From NCBI GenBank assembly GCA_014871385.1, contig CM026423.1, forward strand, positions 17,659,690 to 17,723,689: a stretch of DNA of 64,000 nt, written 5' to 3'. Below are positions 35,830 to 46,999 of this stretch, piece after piece. The position numbers were made by a program, and so were the translations under genes. Position 1 is the stretch's first letter; each line of letters begins with the position of its first letter. The DNA is from Ceratodon purpureus. Lineage: Eukaryota > Streptophyta > Bryopsida > Pseudoditrichales > Ditrichaceae. Below the pieces are notes generated by a model. It was given only the letters and a program-made list of their open reading frames with translations, searched no databases and was not told the origin of the DNA.

Positions 35830-37330
35830 TCTCCAACACTGGTGTAGGACACATGTTCTGGTTTCTCTTCAAGATGGCTACGCCCACTGAGTTCATGCCC
35901 GGCCGCGATGTGGCCTCTTTCAGTGACTTAGTTCCAGTTTTTGGTAGGTATTTTTTCAGGTTATTATTAGGTATTTGAAAATCTACAAAAATCTCGCCGA
36001 GCTGGCTTCCGGCCTCGGTTCCCACAGCGGTGTATTTTTTCATCTTTTCAATGGAATTTTGCCATTTGACTCAAAAACAAATTTAAAAAAATACGGATAC
36101 AACATTATTTTTCTATTTTTTAATATTTTTTTGAGTCAAATGTTGTGCAAAGATCCGTTGCCAATGACATACAACATAATTTTCAACTCCACTTGTCATA
36201 ATTGAAAATTTTCGTCCTTGGAGGGTCCTGCTCCATGCTACGCATATTGGCAGGAAATGTGAATGAGGTTAATGATACTAGAAACTAAGAACAGAATATA
36301 AAATGGAGCTTAAAATATGTTTACTATAATTGTGATTATTAAAGAAGTTTTATTGGTTGCCATAATTGTTTATTTTTAAGAGAAAGAAACTACGGTCTCC
36401 AGGGGAGACCGAAGTGAATTAAGTGTCTGTTTGATCTACCCTGTTGTGTTTGGCAAATTATTAATTTCAAATGTAAGTTTTCTGACTACGATATTTTTTT
36501 ATGACATAACACTGACTACTATCAATATAAATACATGTGATAAATATAATAGATTACTTAACACGGACCTTTGAAAAAAAAAATACAAATTCAAAGTAGT
36601 AACTTTTGAAGTAAACAAAAGATGGAAAGTGTCTTACACATAAAATAAAATCAAAATTGGCATAAGAAAATATAGAAATCTATAGTGTCTAATTAATATA
36701 TATTAATGCTTTGGCAAGGCATAATTTTTCTTTCAAATTGATGTTATAATTGTTTTTAGAAAATTTATTTGATTGAACTACCTATACATTGAAAGTTTAT
36801 GTTAATTTGTATGTTTAAAATTTTATTGTTATCAACACTATGTAGATTTCATTGAAATTGTTTTTAAGAACATTTTAAAATGTGATTCCTTCCAATAGAA
36901 CATGAATCATAAAAAGGATAGTATAAGGTTGAAGGTTTTTTGAAAAACTTAAATATAATAGATTCTGCAGTGGCCTATTGGCGACCGCAAATCATTAGTG
37001 GTAGAGGCACCTATACATAATCATTTCTATAATTGATTATAAAAATATCACGCCATTTTGCATTGACAAATTATTAATAGCTTCCGAGAAATTTACATTA
37101 TAAGAGCAATATTTAATTTCTAATTTTTATGAATATTTTTTACTTGAAGAAACTCCATGATTAAGAAAAAAACATGAATGAAAATTAAAATGTATGTATC
37201 TTGAAAAGTATAAACAAAAATATATAAAATTATAAATATGTGCCAATTTGGTATGAAATTTTTAAAATTTTGGGCATGTAGCTGTGATGCCAATTTCATA
37301 TATTTGGTTACTTCTATAATTACTTAATAT
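35830..37330. other. AT-rich intergenic DNA
   Basis: A short GC-richer stretch at 35868-35945 could encode MATPTEFMPGRDVASFSDLV up to a GTAGG donor, but has no partner exon. 36955-37080 is another dispersed repeat copy (GTGGCCTATTGGCGACCGC). Nothing else recognised. Confidence 0.5.
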
Positions 37331-37339
37331 TTTTATCTT

Positions 37340-38340
37340 TGAGATTTTCCAAAAGAAACTTCTTTGAGTATAAAAGGTTCACTTCACAAAATATTAAAGT
37401 TTTTTCACCGTTTCAGGCAGTTTACTTAAAGTTAGAAAATTTGTTTTTGAGATTTTTCCTTTTTTTCACCTAAAAGATGGACATCAATCTTTACTTTGAA
37501 TGTTTGAATTGGGACTTTATTAAATAATAGAATTTCTAGGAAAGAAATAAGATTTAGCATTCTTGTGTATTCAACCTAATAAGAATATTGTTTTCAATAT
37601 GCTACAGTTGTCTTTTGTGTGTAATGTTTTTATTAAATTAGCTAACTTAGTCTTCTTTGTCATGCACGAAAACCTCCAAAATCCATAATGCAAAAACCAA
37701 AGAATAAAAAGTTAGAGTTTGTCAACCTAGTTAAACATTGTGTAAAAAAAGTTTGTTTTCAAATTTCAATTGCTATTATCTTCTAATCTCTACTGTCGAT
37801 TATGATGAAATTTTTTGAGCGATCTAATACAACAATCTTGTTGAAAATTTCACGGTTATAATTAGAAAATAATGATGTTTTAGTCATTCATGCTTTTTAC
37901 ATTAGAAATGGCAATTTTGAAGCGTTTTTCTAGTGAAACATAGTGAAGGAACTTTAGAGGTTAACCCTTAAACGTCAGACCCAGCCGGAGGGGCTGGGTT
38001 TAAAGGAATAATTGGAGACAGAAGTTTCATTTCTCAACCAAATGAAGCGAGACTTGTTGCGTTGGAAAGCTATTGAAAAAGCGATCTAGATTCCAAATTT
38101 TCGCTCCATTTGATAGATTGTGGAATCGTTGGTAAGCAATCAAAGTTATCAGATTGAACAAGTTTTGAGGTTGGGGCAGCTGAAGTTGAGTTGTGCTCCA
38201 ATGGTACAGTGCTACAGTGCGGCGCTACAGTGCACTGCAGAGCCATTTTTGGGGGAAAAAATATTTAGATTCGGTCCGGGCTGCCCACCCAAGACCTAAA
38301 ATGACGTTTAAGGGTTAAGATTTGCAAGATTTTGAAAAGA
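37340..38340. repeat. AT-rich dispersed repeat, occupied copy
   Basis: Homologous to 27800-28480 in the same orientation and interrupted by the TTAA element at 37965-38314. Confidence 0.7.
37965..38314. mobile_element. TTAA-target miniature transposon (piggyBac-like), 350 bp
   Basis: A perfect 13-bp inverted repeat, CCCTTAAACGTCA, is flanked by TTAA on both sides (37961-37964, 38315-38318). The empty site GG-TTAA-GA is preserved at 28459-28466. Just inside the left end is a CCCAGCC/GGCTGGG hairpin. CCCT tips plus TTAA duplication fit piggyBac. Non-autonomous. Confidence 0.85.
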
Positions 38341-38344
38341 GATT

Positions 38345-39500
38345 ATGAATAAATAAAGATAAATATAAATATAAATATATATATATATATATCTCTAATT
38401 TTTTTAGGAGTTATATACCAAGTATTTGAAAATTTTCAAATGACATATAAAGATATCCTCTGTGCAATAAAAGAAAGGTTGTATATTTTTAAAAACCACA
38501 AAGTTTAGGTTTCAAGTAAGGATACTTGTGGAATTGTTACTTGCAAGACTAATGAATGTGGTTTTTTTCATCATATAGATTTATAATGTCTTGTTGAAAT
38601 AATTGTTTACTAGCACCAACATAAGTAATTTGTAGTGGCGGTACAAATATATTCCTTTCAATTTAATTTTTTTGATAAATTTATAAATGTGTAAATTCAT
38701 GTATTAATATTAAACACAATATTTCATATATTCGATGTGATAATTTGATTTATTTTGACAATTATTAGAAGTAAAACATATATAAACTTGAAAAGGACTA
38801 GATGAATTTTGAGCAATTAGATTTAGAACTTCAATATGGATTCAATTATTGTTTTGTTCTTAAGTGAAATGATTCTTTACAATTTATTTTTTTAATATTA
38901 AAAGGACTTTATGTCAAAAAAATATAGACGTCACAGATTTTTAAATATGATAGGTAAATGGAGACTTTTTCTTCAAGTAGAAGTAGGTCAAAATACTTTC
39001 TACTTTACTCAAACTTCATTTGTACATATTTGAGATCTGAAAAACTATACAAGATAAAAGCACCAAATCCATCACTTCTACAGCTTCTATGCTATGCACT
39101 TGAAGAAGAAACCAGTTAAAAATGAGGAAATCTTAGAGGACTTGTGTTTTAGACCTTTGATAATTCACCAAAAATTCAATACAAAATTCAAAAAGGCACT
39201 TTTGGAAAACTGGTGCTGCTATGATGGTTCCAAGTTAATCGAATGTCCCCGTCCTCGAATATTCCCGTCCTCAAATACCCGACCATCTTAGGGCCTCTTT
39301 ATACTTACAATCGAAATGCCAAAGGCCGTATGATAAATTTTTTTTGAAGGTTGTGATTGGCTGAAATTGAGAAGCCATTGTATTTTGGTTTTTTACTATG
39401 AAAATTCAGTCCAAGGGTCATAGAAGAAGGAAGTGAGGTGGCAAACACTTTTTTCCTACATAGAACCAAAAGTACACTGGTTTAGTGTCCCCTGGAATTT
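38345..39500. other. AT-rich intergenic DNA
   Basis: A short (TA)n tract near 38374-38392 and no gene. A 65-codon open stretch at 39094 has no support. Confidence 0.6.
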
Positions 39501-39504
39501 GCGT

Positions 39505-39536
39505 TAGACCCACCTCGTTGAAGGTGGGTCTAACGA
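39505..39536. repeat. Perfect 13-bp hairpin
   Basis: GTTAGACCCACCT, a six-base loop, then its exact complement. Could form a stem in DNA or RNA. No gene attaches to it. Confidence 0.8.
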
Positions 39537-39605
39537 AAAACCCGAGAAGCCATCTCGAAATAGCTCAAAAAAGTTATTGGACATTCGGCCTTTGGCTTGG
39601 AGTCT

Positions 39606-40046
39606 AGAGCATCCGCACCCTGCCACGCCAAGAGTGGCCGCGAGCAGCTGTTGCGGGCCCAAGCAGCTGAAACAGCCCCACCGGCACTCGCTCAACTCCC
39701 TGCAAGCTCACGAGCCTATGAAATATCGCTGCAGACTCGCCAGTTTCAGGTACTCGCCACATCTGTTGCATGCTTCTTTTTCAGAGAAATTTCGTCCTAT
39801 TTTTTGACTTGTCAGATCTGTGCAACCGATGTCTTCATCTGCAGAGCTAGGTCATTGGCCACCTCACTGCCGACCTTCGCCACCCAACTCATCCTGTCCA
39901 TGAACGGCTTGTCGCATCTGGAGCAGTCAGTAAAAACTCTGCATAGGGGTGGGGGAGCAGAAATTTTGCGAGCCGCACGAGCCTTTGGTGGCCTTGGAAA
40001 AACCCTGTTGTGTGTCCCGCACCGGGTATAGGGGTGCGGATGCTCT
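39606..40046. mobile_element. GC-rich TIR element, 441 bp
   Basis: A perfect 14-bp inverted repeat, AGAGCATCCGCACC, marks both ends of a GC-rich block in AT-rich surroundings. A possible 3-bp CTA/TTA flank would point to PIF/Harbinger, but this is weak. Open frames inside reflect base composition only. Confidence 0.6.
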
Positions 40047-40930
40047 TAGCGAGGAGTCCTACATGTTTGAACAACTTCAAGTGGCACGCTGTCAGTTGTT
40101 GATTTGTGGCGCTACTCCTAATGATAAGGGCACCTGGCTCGAGAATTGGTCTTCCCCGTGATTGAAGCGCCAATCACACGTGGGATATTGACGAAAGCAG
40201 CAGAGTGTTTCGACCTCTTGGACTCTGTGTACACACCACTGTCCGGGAAGAGCCGGCGGTTAGTTACAAGGCTACCGGATGGATTTCAAAAATAGCTGGT
40301 AGATTTTCAAGGATAAAGGCAAATCACTGGATCAAATGATTGAAAAATAATTATATTTAGTATTCATAGACATGATATACTGGGTATAATCTAAAAAAAC
40401 CGGTTGCTTTTTGAAAATAGAGGACACAGGCTGGTTGGCTCAAAAACCTTCCCGAACAGTGGTACACACAGCCTCAATGTACCCCCATGCCATGCTTCCG
40501 TGGAGTTCGACGAAATCCCGACCACAACCTGGGCACAGTCGCCGCTTTCCTCAAACTCTTTTCTGCTGTATTTCCCTTGCAATGAAATTTCCTTTATTGC
40601 TTCAAAAAAAAAAAAAAAAACTCTTTTCTGCTGCGCTTTGGACTGACGTCCACATCGGAATAATCACACACTGTAGATAAAGCACGAACAGTTCTTCTCG
40701 AATAAATGAACACTGCACGACGCAGCACACAAAGCAGCAGCTGCCGACAAGTTGCAGTGCATAACCTCTTCCTGCATGTGCCACGAAGAACTTCATCACA
40801 CCACGGCGATGCCAACACTGATACCCTCTAATACTCCTATAATACCATTCTAGTACGTTTTGATACTGATATGATACTCGTCATATACCCTTATCAAATA
40901 AAATTATAACATAACAGGACTAACAATTGA

Positions 40931-41062
40931 ATGTGCATTATGAACGTTGCTGATGAGGAGATTTTCAATGGACACTTGAATACATGTCTCAGGTGGACGT
41001 CCTCCAAATCCGGTGAAGCGGTTCCTTCAACTTGCTCTTGTAATCTGGATGATGCACTAAAT
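40931..41062 (-). pseudogene. Exon 2 fragment of the small membrane protein family (member D)
   Basis: Matches the end of exon 2 of members A-C on the minus strand, from the CCTCATCAGCAACGTTCATA region back through the DNQVSTEN-encoding part. The membrane span, exon 1 and exon 3 are missing. A relic of a fourth copy. Confidence 0.65.
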
Positions 41063-41222
41063 AAGAAAATTAAATGTAAAATTATATTACTAGAGAAATC
41101 CTTGAGAGGTCAAGTGAAACGGTCAGATCCAAGTTTAAAAAGATCAACCTCAACAATCAAACATTTGAAACATACTAGACTATTACATTATCAACCACAT
41201 ACTTGGGAGCAATGAACTAATA

Positions 41223-41586
41223 TTAAACCAGGAGTCCACGTATAAAAAACGGGGAAACACTCTACACCATTTGGAACCCTAAACCTATGAGGTTCTCCAC
41301 CTCTCTCGAAGCTCTCTACGAATCATAGGAACAATCAAGTTTGATTGACTTCGAATATAGAATTGCCTAAGTAACCTCGGCATTGAGTGCAGGACTACCG
41401 GTTTAAACCGGTAGTTCCCTTGCACTCCCAAGGTTACCTCCCGCTTTCTAACTTCAGCGTCAAAATATCTAGATCTACTGTTCTAATTCGTTGAGAGCTC
41501 CGAGAGAGGTGGAGAGGCCTCACAGGATTAGGGTTCAAATGGTGAAGACCCTGTCCCCGCATTATATACCCGGGAACCCGGTTTAA
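41223..41586. mobile_element. Head-to-head pair of TATA-bearing TTAA elements sharing one TTAA
   Basis: Two 180-bp copies in opposite orientation lie between TTAA sites at 41223, 41403 and 41583. At the centre is the 16-bp palindrome ACCGGTTTAAACCGGT. Each arm has its own TATA-like box (TATAAAAAAC and TATATAATGC) and CCTCTCCACCTCTCTCGG-like segment. Best read as a second insertion into the TTAA target made by the first. Confidence 0.65.
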
Positions 41587-41589
41587 TAC

Positions 41590-42540
41590 AACAAGTATAA
41601 ACTTGCTATTGAATATATAACCCATGCTAACACAAACCATGAATACGCCAGGTCAGCTGTTCTTCTCGCCCTGCCACTTGGTATGAACTCAATGAACAAT
41701 ACTTGTACAACCAAGTGTTTCAGAGTAAAATGACAATAATAATGATACAGGTCTGACGACAGCCTGACCCACCTACAGCGTCACCTCCTCACCCACGAAA
41801 CTGCCCACAAGCCACCGGTACCCAGAAATCCAAGGCCAGCCAGCGGGAAAAGGGTACTAAACACTAAAATCTATAATACAAATCTGATAGCGTAGTTTTC
41901 TCACACTCAAACTTACTAGGTACTAGTAACTACTGGTACATTAACAATCCAGCCCTGGCTTGGAAGAAGCTCAAATCACCAAGACGTTTTCTTCGTTTTG
42001 AGTGCATTTACACATAGTTCTGGTACCCTCCGAGTCTCACCTCCTAAACTTTTTGTCTTTTTGACCTTTAAAAATTCACCAAAAACTCATTTTAACTCCA
42101 AAAATTCTGAAAATTTCAAGTCCGTATTCTCTTTGATTCCTCAACCTGTGTATATTTTTTAAACATCAACTGCGCCATTTTAGTGCCATTTAACCAGCAC
42201 GAATGCTGCAAAAGTGACAGTTTCTGGTTCTGCCACCTCGGGGCACAGGGGCGCTGTCGGGACCCGGGTATATACCTCCCTCAGAACCTACCTTCCACGC
42301 AGGAAAGGACACAGAGCCGCTGTTGGGTTTAAGAACCTACCTTCCACGCAGGAAAGGACGTCGTACCCACCTGAGCACTAGACCCGTCACTATCTCCAAA
42401 ATAATTGGATTTCTAAACCGAGATGGTAGAATATGTTTTAGTGACGGTTTTTGGGTTGGACCACACTGCCGACTGACGCAACACGAAGCAAAACGAGTTC
42501 CAGCGATCTCCGATTACCGTCTCCGATAGCCTTCACATTA
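41590..42540. other. Intergenic with a 42-bp tandem duplication
   Basis: GAACCTACCTTCCACGCAGG and its continuation occur twice (about 42287 and 42329). No gene seen. The right end approaches the start of the next transcription unit. Confidence 0.6.
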
Positions 42541-42544
42541 GCAG

Positions 42545-43041
42545 CTCCAAATTCAAGCAGTTGCAGTTAGTTTGCAGCCTTCCTGAGCGGACTGAACGAG
42601 AGACAGTAGCCGAGAAGGAGAAGAAGGAGAGACAGAGTGGGGAGAAGGAGAGGCAGAGTGGGGAGAAGGAGAGACAGAGTGACGAGAGGGTGAAGAAGAA
42701 AGAGGAGACGGGAAGGAGACGTAGAAGTGATAGTGGGAGGAGCGGGGGAGAAGAAGGAGAAGGAGTGGTAGATTGAGGAGAACTAGGCTGACAGAGGAAG
42801 GAGAAGGAGTGACAGAGGAAGACGAGGACGAGAAGGAGAGACGGCGCAAGACGAGGTAGTTCTGTTTTGGAGGAGAGAGAAGGAATTAGGGGAAGCAGAA
42901 GCGAAGGGGGAAGGGAGGGGGAGGCTGGAGGCTGGGAAGGGAGGGGAAGGGGAGGGGTGGAGACGGGAGACGACGAGGTGGAGGAACTGGTGGAGGTGTC
43001 GACGACGAGGAGGCGGGGGTTGAGGCGGCTGAGGAGGCCAA
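42545..43041 (+). promoter_or_regulatory. GA-rich 5' leader exon of the 44.4-kb gene
   Basis: Strongly purine-rich sequence (GAGAAGGAGAAGG-type repeats, three GTGGGGAGAAGGAGA units) ends near GGCCAATT-GTGAGT, a good donor. A spliced 5' UTR leading to the acceptor before the ATG at 44368 is inferred. Open frames on either strand here follow from the purine bias. Confidence 0.45.
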
Positions 43042-43605
43042 TTGTGAGTTTTTCTGCCATTGGTGTGGTGTGGTTTCTTTCACTGGCTTGATGGTCTGTT
43101 GTGATCACTAGCTGAGATTTTTCACTTGAAACTCTGGTTTGTTGGGTTTAGGGTGTGGGTCTAGGATCGTTGCATTTGTAGCTGTTTTCGGTTGAGATTT
43201 AGGTGTCTGAGTGTGTAATGTGTGTTTGATGGCGTTGTGGAGTAATCGGACATGTCTAGCTCTCAAATCATTTAGTTTCTTTATTTTTTCTTGTTGATCG
43301 TTGACCCACTCATCGTACTAGTACCCAGGATTTTCTCTTAATTGTAGCAGTTAGCGGATTTGTTGATTATTCTCTTTTCTGGGTTACGCCTAGAGCACAA
43401 AATCGGATGTACCATTTTAAGATTTTGAAGCTAGTCACTCATCGTTGCTCGAGTATCTATTGTCAGACTCCTTGAGAAAGAATTAAGAGGATAAAGAAGA
43501 GATGTCTTGTGATGCCAGTGTTGGGCTGTGGAATGTTTGGGTGGGTAGCGACGAATCTTTGCAATTACTTTGAAACATCCTTACTTTGAAACATCCTTAC
43601 TTTGA

Positions 43606-43693
43606 AACCCCAAAGACGAAAGCACCCAAGCCCAGGAAACATCCAGTGCACGATTTCTGTTTCCTGGGCTTGGGTGCTTTCGTTTTTGGGGTT
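43606..43693 (+). repeat. Near-perfect 36-bp stem hairpin in the leader intron
   Basis: Arms 43606-43641 and 43658-43693 differ at one base and are separated by a 16-nt loop. The core is AAGCACCCAAGCCCAGGAAA. It is preceded by three TTTGAAACATCCTTAC-type units. It could be transcribed as a small-RNA precursor, but the arms are more perfect than in most plant miRNAs, so a recent fold-back is equally likely. Confidence 0.7.
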
Positions 43694-44367
43694 AAATGAG
43701 ATGATTCAGTATGATGGGTTGTTTGGTGTGAGAGCTGAAATGCTGACAACGCGTTGAAAATTGTACCGTAAATCGACTTTTAATCGCTTCGAAAGCGAGC
43801 GTGTTACAAGGTTGCAACAATTTTTTGAGTGGATTTTTTATCCTCGACCTGTTTACTTTGTTTTTGGTAAATGTCAATTCGTTTATCAATGCGGAGTTTC
43901 ATGTGACATTTAGTGACGCGGAAGAGGCGTGAGTTGAAACATATTTTACTTCGTGAGTGGAGCTTTGTTTGAGAGAAATGAAATTGGGACATGTTTTGAG
44001 CGATTTTTTTCTTGGACTCGGGTGCTTCCAATTTTTTTGTATCGATAAATGATGCAATGCGGCGTATTTTTTAGTTCGCGAGTTAAATTGTCCATTAGAG
44101 TTTACAATTTGTAATATCCACGCCATGCGAACTGGCTTGAAGTGCGTCATACAAAATGGCACGGAGTTTGGACTGATTTATACTTTACTCAAGTTGAGTA
44201 CTTCTACACTTGGTATATTTTATTTCTTGATTTTGTGAGGTCTTCGTTGTCTGTTCTGCTCACTGCCTATCAGAAGTATTCAAAGTCGTATGGCAGGTGA
44301 AATCGTTATCATTTGTTGTTTGAATTTTAGAAACAGAGTTTTCTAAAGCCTTGAAGTCGTGTTACAG

Positions 44368-45619
44368 ATGGCCGACGGCGAGGCTGCGGCTACTGCCTGT
44401 GTCGATGCGGTGCTAAAATCAGCGCCTGTTCCGAAGCAAAATGAGCCGCCGAAGATTCTGCCCACCCTCAATGTTCCGCAAGATGATGCCCTGGTGAAAA
44501 AGGTACATCCTGAACGGCATTCTAAATCATTACTTTGGCATTGCTTTATGTTTCTTAGCGGCTAGGGACTCATGATCGAAGCAGCGATATGCTAGTAATG
44601 ACAAAGACCAAACAAACTTGAATGTTTTGTATTGGTAGTTGTTCAGTTTTCAACTTGTAGTTCTAGAATTGGAACACTCTATTACCTGAGTTCTGTTTAG
44701 TCATTATTGTTCTTCACTGTTTTCTGAAAGAAGTATGTTGTATCAACATTCAGGGTTGTGAACAGGAACTGCAGGGTGACATACATTCGGAATTTTATGT
44801 GGAAGCGAAGAAAAATATCAATCCTGAGATGATATTAAGGCATCTTCAGATAACCCTAGCAGGGATTCAACACCAGCCGCCACGCAAGGACTTCAGTAAT
44901 CAGTACATTCAGAAAGAGAAGGTTTTCATCGCGATGCTTGAGGAGTTCAGCTTAGAGGCTATCCTCTTCAAAGAAAAGGACCTCGTTTTTCTTCAACAGT
45001 TTCTGGATCATGTACTGGACGTCCATGGTAATATATCGTCTCACTCATGTTCTGAGCATCGATCTATGATAGTGGCCATCTCTTCCTTGCGTTGTAAATA
45101 TAGAACAAAGTTCCGAGTTAACAATTCTTTAGCCCCTTGTGCATGAATGAGAATTTTTAAACTAGGTACAATAATTGAGAATCCTGTATTTTACTTCCTT
45201 ATATCGCCTTAAAGCAGGAAAGTAACTGCAGTCTAAAGTGTTATAGGTTTTTTGTCATTTGTCATCTGCAAGCTAAGGTCGGACAATTCGAATCTGTGAC
45301 TATTAAAATCTTCAGAAATTATCGAGAAATTAGTAGATATGATTACAGTAGAGTGATGTACGTCAATTGAACATCAGAATCTTAGAGTACAACATAAGGT
45401 TTACCTGTAGTTATAAGAAAATACGCTTGATTTGTTATAATTTCAAGCACAGTTTAACCATTTCTTGATTTTAATGCAGATGGGGAGAAAATTATTATTT
45501 CTCCTGTGAAAAACTCACCGCCAACTGGCGATCCCGTGCTTGAGGCCCTGGCATCAGCACCATCATGCTATTATCGTACAAGTGCCGTACTGCTTGCACC
45601 AATTCTTGATGACATCTGA
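44368..45619 (+). CDS. Unknown protein of 182 aa, three coding exons
   Basis: Exons 44368-44502, 44754-45027 and 45480-45619 have GTACAT and GTAATA donors and AG acceptors. Phases 0 and 1 match and the frame ends at TGA 45619. The ATG directly follows an acceptor (GTTACAG), so a 5' UTR intron is expected. Residues 1-45 are Ala/Pro-rich. Residues 46 to about 137 are charged and likely helical (DIHSEFYVEAKKNINPEM, EEFSLEAILFKEKDLVFLQQ). The last 45 are Pro/Ser-rich and end APILDDI. There is no signal peptide or membrane span. I do not recognise the family. Coherent splicing and composition make it a credible host gene. Confidence 0.65.
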
Positions 45620-46445
45620 CGAGAAGGTCGTGTTCAAAGCTGGTAATGATGCCTGGTTCGAAGTAGTGAGAATGCCTTGTTGAATGCTCGTTGGTGGTCA
45701 CTGTAAATTATGCCAATAGCATGTTGGTATGCCACTGCCAGTATAAAGTGTAGCAGCCGATGAAAAGTCCTCAAACTTTGTATCAGCAAAGTTACGATGG
45801 TATAGAGGATCGCGTTCCACAGCATTGAGAGCTGAGTCTTGCACGGAGTGGCGACAATATTAGACCGGGATGCAGTGAAGAACTAAATTGTGACCGGACA
45901 GCGTCGCATTATCATTTACAACACATAATCCTATCTACTTAGTAGACTGGTTGTGCATATAACATACTGGATAGGTAGATTAGTAATATTGAATCGATAC
46001 CGTGGATTGAATTATAACCTATATACTTGCAGAAGTGGTAAACTTGATACTGAACGCAGAATCAAGAATATCAGCAGGATCTTAGACTCATGCGATATAA
46101 ATTGTAGATTACATCAAGTCTTCGTTCTTGATACTTCACAAATTTTAAATTGTTAGACAAATAGTGAGATCTTCCTGTGAAACTTAAAAGGCTCTTAATC
46201 TACAGATACACTGCAAATGATCAGAACTTCTAGACACTGCAAAGAATCTATACACTTTCAGACAACTCTTTCCATGTCGGAAATGAGATTGAAAACATTA
46301 TTTGAGTTGGGTTATTATATATGTACCTCATTGTTGGACTGCAAATTGATTCTAATTGGGATTAAATGTATTTTGTCATCCATGATCCCTAACCCAAACC
46401 TCGTACTTGCCAGTTTACTTTTGCATACAAATTTTCGTTGCAGAT

Positions 46446-46965
46446 CTACTTACTCGACACTGATAATCTTACTTGTGTACATGAAATCCTTACGTCAAGG
46501 ATGCGCCCGCGTCTCTTATCTGGCATTAGCCAGCTCCATTTGCAGCAGATCTGAAAGTCGAATCTCCCTCTAGCATCTTCAAGTTTGACCATTTCAGCCC
46601 CACCTCGTCTGCCCCTATCATCTCGATTCTCCAACAATATAAGCAGACTCCTTAATCCAAAGCCGTGGTCGTTGTGCAAGACCTATTACAGGGTTTGAAG
46701 AGCATCGTCTAGAATCTTGCTCGAAGTGCCAACAGGATCGAGGTTAGGAAAAGATGACGATTGACAAGATTCTTACATCGTTGCTAAGCAAAGAGACTAA
46801 ACAGTAAAGAGGAGCGAGACGGGTATCTGAAGAAGGCTTTCAAACATTCAAATAGCACACATCATTCAGACTCGATGCGAAGATATCCAAGTACAACAAA
46901 GAGCTTACCGCAAGATAACACAATACTCCGACGAAGTGGACGGTGATGGCGTTGGCGATGCAGAC
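46446..46965 (-). pseudogene. Minus-strand locus alpha of a three-copy family
   Basis: The stretch around 46905-46965, ending at a GTAAGC donor near 46904, is homologous to 63620-63690 and 56790-56850. Lower coordinates (46560-46790) match 63190-63450 and 56350-56610, including FPNLDPVGTSSKILDDALQ in one frame and EMVKLEDARG in another. The first exon can be read in two frames: one starts MSASPTPSPSTSSEYC, the other is hydrophobic. Stops interrupt the later part compared with copy beta. The product is not recognised. It may be a gene with unresolved introns or a decayed copy. Confidence 0.4.
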
Positions 46966-46999
46966 ATCCTGATGTGCAGACTACGGAGAAGTGCACCGT

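Noticed and set aside
39597-40031. Plus-strand 144-codon frame
   Set aside because: Lies entirely inside a GC-rich TIR element; no domain and no splice signals.
40391-40818. Several overlapping short frames around a poly-A tract
   Set aside because: Short, mutually overlapping and without homology; a retroposed sequence is possible but no body could be defined.
42533-43108. Minus-strand Ser/Pro/Leu-rich frame of 191 codons
   Set aside because: Complement of the purine-rich leader; low-complexity, no homology, wrong strand for the downstream gene.
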